The notes under the pieces are model-generated. The model ran no database searches, was not told where the DNA came from, and saw only the letters and a program-made list of their open reading frames with translations. 25,605 nt of DNA from an uncultured Lachnospiraceae bacterium (lineage in GTDB: Bacteria > Bacillota > Clostridia > Lachnospirales > Lachnospiraceae): NCBI GenBank assembly GCA_910577655.1, contig CAJTOW010000001.1:70646-96250 (forward strand). The letters are read 5' to 3'. Shown here in pieces: positions 23,155 through 25,605 of this stretch. Numbering within the stretch: the stretch's first letter is position 1; every line of letters begins with the position of its first letter. The translations under genes and the position numbers were made by a program.

Positions 23155-23970
23155 TTGATCAGCAGTACAGTAAATAAACAGGTGAAATTTGTAAATGCCC
23201 TGGTGAAGAAAGCCAGAACCAGACGGGAGGAGGATCTCTTTGTGGCGGAAGGACTCCGCATGTGCCAGGAGATCCCCAGGGACAGGATCCGCACCCTCTA
23301 CGTGTCAGAGAGCTTCCGGAAAACGCCGGAATACAAGGCTCTGGCAGAAGGGGTCCGTCAGGTGGAGGTGGTGAAGGATGAGGTCTTCAGGGCTTTGTCC
23401 GATACCCGGACTCCCCAAGGAATCCTGGCCCTGGTGCGACAGTATCACTACACCCTGGACCAGGTCGCAAAGACCTCTGGGGACGGAGGGCCTCCGGCCC
23501 AGCTCATGATCCTTGAGACTTTGCAGGATCCGGGCAATCTGGGGACTATTCTCCGGGCCGGAGAGGGGGCCGGAGTCACAGGAATCCTGATGGATTCCTG
23601 CACCGTGGATATCTATAGCCCCAAGGTGATCCGTTCCACCATGGGATCCGTCCTGCGGGTGCCATTTGTCTGTGTGGAGGATCTTGGATCTGCCATGGAT
23701 GAGCTGAAGAAGAAGGGGATCCGGATTTTAGCTGCCCATCTGGAGGGAGGGAGGGCCTATGATCAGGAGGATTACCGTCAGGATGTGGCATTTCTGGTGG
23801 GCAATGAGGGAAATGGTCTCAGTGAGGCAGCCCTGACAAGGGCGGATGCCCGGATCCATATCCCCATGGCAGGCAGGGTGGAATCTTTAAATGCTGCCGT
23901 GGCTGCGTCAGTTTTGATGTTTGAGGCAGCCCGACAGAGGCGCATGGAATTCAAAGACAGGAGGGGATAG
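23155..23970 (+). CDS. TrmH/SpoU-family RNA 2'-O-methyltransferase
   Basis: This 271-residue SPOUT methyltransferase probably modifies 23S rRNA. An N-terminal L30e-like RNA-binding domain (~1-100) precedes the knotted catalytic domain. The SpoU motifs are present: LQDPGNLGTILRAGEGAG (motif 1), FLVGNEGNGLS (motif 2) and IPMAGRVESLNAAVAASVLMFEA (begins motif 3). A GTG at 23080 would overlap nadE by 47 bases; a TTG at 23155 with GAGGGA about nine bases upstream gives the usual start (M)ISSTVNKQVK, so I choose TTG. NfeD follows one base after its stop. The exact target nucleotide is not known. Confidence 0.9.
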   Translation: MISSTVNKQVKFVNALVKKARTRREEDLFVAEGLRMCQEIPRDRIRTLYVSESFRKTPEYKALAEGVRQVEVVKDEVFRALSDTRTPQGILALVRQYHYTLDQVAKTSGDGGPPAQLMILETLQDPGNLGTILRAGEGAGVTGILMDSCTVDIYSPKVIRSTMGSVLRVPFVCVEDLGSAMDELKKKGIRILAAHLEGGRAYDQEDYRQDVAFLVGNEGNGLSEAALTRADARIHIPMAGRVESLNAAVAASVLMFEAARQRRMEFKDRRG

Positions 23971-23971
23971 G

Positions 23972-24427
23972 ATGATACCATTATACTGGCTTATTGCATT
24001 TGCTGTTCTGGTGGGAGTCGAGGTGGCGACCATGGCCCTGACCACGGTCTGGTTTGCAGGGGGCGCTATGGTGGCGTTTTTCCTGGCGCTGATGAAGTTC
24101 GATGTTGATATCCAGCTTCTGGCCTTTGTCGTGTCGTCCTTTATTCTGCTGGTGGTCACGCGGCCGCTGGTGGCAGGACACTTCGGCAGAAGAAAGATCA
24201 CAAAGACCAACGCAGACCGGCTGGTGGGAAGAACCGCACGGGTCACCGCAGACATCAACAATAACCTGGGAACCGGGACTGCCGTTGTGGAAGGGCAGGA
24301 GTGGACCGCCAGGACTCTGGATGAGGATCAGGTCATTGAAGCCGGAACGAAGGTGGTGATCCGGGAAATCCAGGGTGTAAAACTAATTGTTACACCATGC
24401 GACGGTTCCAGGCAGGCGAAAAACTAA
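23972..24427 (+). CDS. NfeD-family membrane protein
   Basis: This 151-residue short-form NfeD protein has two to three N-terminal membrane segments (about residues 4-24, 27-41 and 48-66), a basic turn (GHFGRRK), then a soluble beta-rich OB-fold-like domain (~80-148; LVGRTARVTADINN, VVIREIQGVKLIV). GGAGGGG upstream supports ATG 23972. NfeD proteins are typically encoded with SPFH/stomatin proteins, as here, and are thought to act together in membrane-domain organisation. The gap to the SPFH gene is 179 bases and holds no clear gene or terminator. Confidence 0.88.
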   Translation: MIPLYWLIAFAVLVGVEVATMALTTVWFAGGAMVAFFLALMKFDVDIQLLAFVVSSFILLVVTRPLVAGHFGRRKITKTNADRLVGRTARVTADINNNLGTGTAVVEGQEWTARTLDEDQVIEAGTKVVIREIQGVKLIVTPCDGSRQAKN

Positions 24428-24606
24428 AAACTTAAACTTAAGAATCAAAAGCTATCAGTGTAAAGAACTTGCAGATGATGCAGTACATGTACAGCTTAAC
24501 CAGAGCTGTTACAGGAATCCTGTCATATCTGAATGAATATCATACAGTCAGACATAACAGGGTTTCATAAATATATTACAATAATGTTTAAGGAGGAGCA
24601 ATTAAC

Positions 24607-25542
24607 ATGGTAAACGTATTTTCAGTTCTCTTATTTTCAATTCTTGCAGTGGTGATCCTGGTGGTGCTGGTATCCTGCATCAAGATCGTACCCCAGGCCC
24701 AGGCCCTGGTAGTAGAACGGCTGGGGGCCTATCTGGGCACCTGGACTGTAGGCATACATTTTATGGTGCCATTTATTGACCGGGTAGCCAAGCGGGTGGT
24801 CTTAAAGGAGCAGGTGGTTGATTTCGCGCCCCAGCCGGTGATCACCAAGGACAACGTTACCATGCGGATCGATACGGTGGTATTTTTCCAGATAACAGAT
24901 CCCAAGCTGTTTGCTTACGGCGTGGAGAATCCTATTATGGCCATTGAGAACCTGACTGCAACTACCCTTCGTAATATTATCGGTGACCTGGAGCTGGACC
25001 AGACCCTGACCTCCAGGGAGACCATCAATACCAAGATGCGTGCATCCCTGGATGTGGCCACAGACCCCTGGGGTATCAAGGTCAACCGTGTAGAGCTTAA
25101 GAACATCATTCCGCCGGCAGCGATCCAGGATGCCATGGAGAAGCAGATGAAGGCAGAGCGTGAGCGGCGTGAAGCCATTCTCCGGGCAGAGGGTGAGAAG
25201 AAGTCCACCATCCTGGTGGCAGAGGGTAAGAAGGAGTCTGCCATTCTGGATGCCGAGGCTGACAAGCAGGCAGCCATCCTTCACGCAGAGGCAGAGAAGG
25301 AGAAGAAGATCAAGGAAGCAGAAGGTGAGGCTGAGGCCATCATGAAGGTCCAGCAGGCCAAGGCCGAGGGTATCCGGTATCTCAAGGAGGCCGGCGCCGA
25401 CGAAGCTGTACTGAAGCTGAAAAGCCTGGAGGCATTTGTGGCGGCAGCAGACGGCAAGGCCACCAAGATCATCATTCCCTCCGAGATTCAGGGGATTGCC
25501 GGACTGGTGAAGTCTGTGGCAGAGGTGGCGAAGAAAGACTGA
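24607..25542 (+). CDS. SPFH/Band 7 (stomatin-like) membrane protein
   Basis: This 311-residue protein has one N-terminal membrane helix (~6-26), then an SPFH/Band 7 domain (~28-190; VPQAQALVVERLGAYLGTW, later DITDP-like QITDPKLFAYGV and VELKNIIPP), then a long Ala/Glu/Lys coiled coil (~180-265) with repeated AEGEKK, AEGKKE and AEAEKE units, ending in a short C-terminal domain. Such proteins oligomerise into membrane-microdomain scaffolds or cages and often control proteases. AAGGAGGAG before ATG 24607 is strong. The NfeD partner lies just upstream. Confidence 0.94.
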   Translation: MVNVFSVLLFSILAVVILVVLVSCIKIVPQAQALVVERLGAYLGTWTVGIHFMVPFIDRVAKRVVLKEQVVDFAPQPVITKDNVTMRIDTVVFFQITDPKLFAYGVENPIMAIENLTATTLRNIIGDLELDQTLTSRETINTKMRASLDVATDPWGIKVNRVELKNIIPPAAIQDAMEKQMKAERERREAILRAEGEKKSTILVAEGKKESAILDAEADKQAAILHAEAEKEKKIKEAEGEAEAIMKVQQAKAEGIRYLKEAGADEAVLKLKSLEAFVAAADGKATKIIIPSEIQGIAGLVKSVAEVAKKD

Positions 25543-25547
25543 TTCAA

Positions 25548-25578
25548 GTCACAGTTCAGATACCCCTTGAACTGTGAC
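25548..25578. repeat. 11-bp inverted repeat after the SPFH gene, possibly a cut-off palindromic element
   Basis: GTCACAGTTCA (25548-25558) pairs perfectly with TGAACTGTGAC (25568-25578) around a 9-base loop. No T-tract follows. The word ACAGTTCA is shared with the left end of the element at 18365. The sequence to the window end (GCCCATGAAAATCGCTGCGC) looks like the left arm of a further hairpin, but the window stops there. Confidence 0.5.
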
Positions 25579-25605
25579 GGCATCTGCCCATGAAAATCGC
25601 TGCGC

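Noticed and set aside
21111..23294. 727-codon minus-strand frame opposite nadE
   Set aside because: nadE carries all catalytic motifs on the plus strand; the antisense product has no family pattern.
24475..24570. 31-codon frame in the NfeD-SPFH gap
   Set aside because: No ribosome site of normal strength, no recognisable pattern; likely chance.

Overview
The window looks like chromosomal DNA from an anaerobic Firmicute, most likely a gut-type Lachnospiraceae (Clostridium cluster XIVa). The signs are an oxygen-sensitive glycyl radical enzyme with its activase, a rubredoxin, strong AGGAGG ribosome sites, sigma-A type promoters, a PRD/PTS-type activator, and protein sequences of clostridial character. 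Core genes are GC-rich. Two stretches, about 1.8-6.45 kb and about 17.1-18.6 kb, are clearly AT-richer and look inserted.

Layout. (1) 3-1712 is the 3' half of carB. Twelve bases later lies a 67-bp dead 5' fragment of a nicotinamidase-type gene whose intact homologue sits 4.7 kb downstream at 6455. Between the two copies is an AT-rich cassette: a LysR regulator, divergent from an FAD-dependent oxidoreductase and an SLC13-type anion transporter. (2) 6191-7818 holds a small membrane protein, the intact cysteine hydrolase and a DeoR regulator. (3) 8259-17100 is a catabolic operon: a PRD/EIIA activator, a Gfo/Idh/MocA oxidoreductase, an RmlD-like SDR, a ribulose-phosphate-epimerase-like protein, a glycyl radical enzyme (GRE), its radical-SAM activase and a fructose-6-phosphate-aldolase-type (FSA) enzyme. 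(4) 17467-18242 is a UPF0175/PIN toxin-antitoxin pair in AT-rich DNA rich in inverted repeats. (5) 18679-19540 holds a short Xre regulator, its membrane-protein partner and a rubredoxin. (6) On the minus strand, an Rrf2 regulator is followed by tcdA. (7) 21198-25542 holds nadE, a SpoU/TrmH rRNA methyltransferase, an NfeD protein and an SPFH/stomatin protein.

The most interesting system is the GRE operon. GRE + activase + FSA is the core of the E. coli YbiW/PflD-FsaA/FsaB type module. As I recall, those GREs open the ring of 1,5-anhydrohexitol 6-phosphates to 1-deoxyfructose 6-phosphate, which FSA splits into glyceraldehyde 3-phosphate and hydroxyacetone. Here the core has three extra sugar-modifying enzymes and its own PTS-sensing activator but no permease, so it may be an expanded or variant pathway. 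The second point of interest is a set of multi-hairpin palindromic elements (18365-18508, 20869-21033, possibly one cut off at the window end). The first two are bounded by the word GTTCACG/CGTGAAC. There are also two MITE-like inverted repeats starting GGGCTGT. No tRNA, rRNA, CRISPR array or intact transposase was seen.
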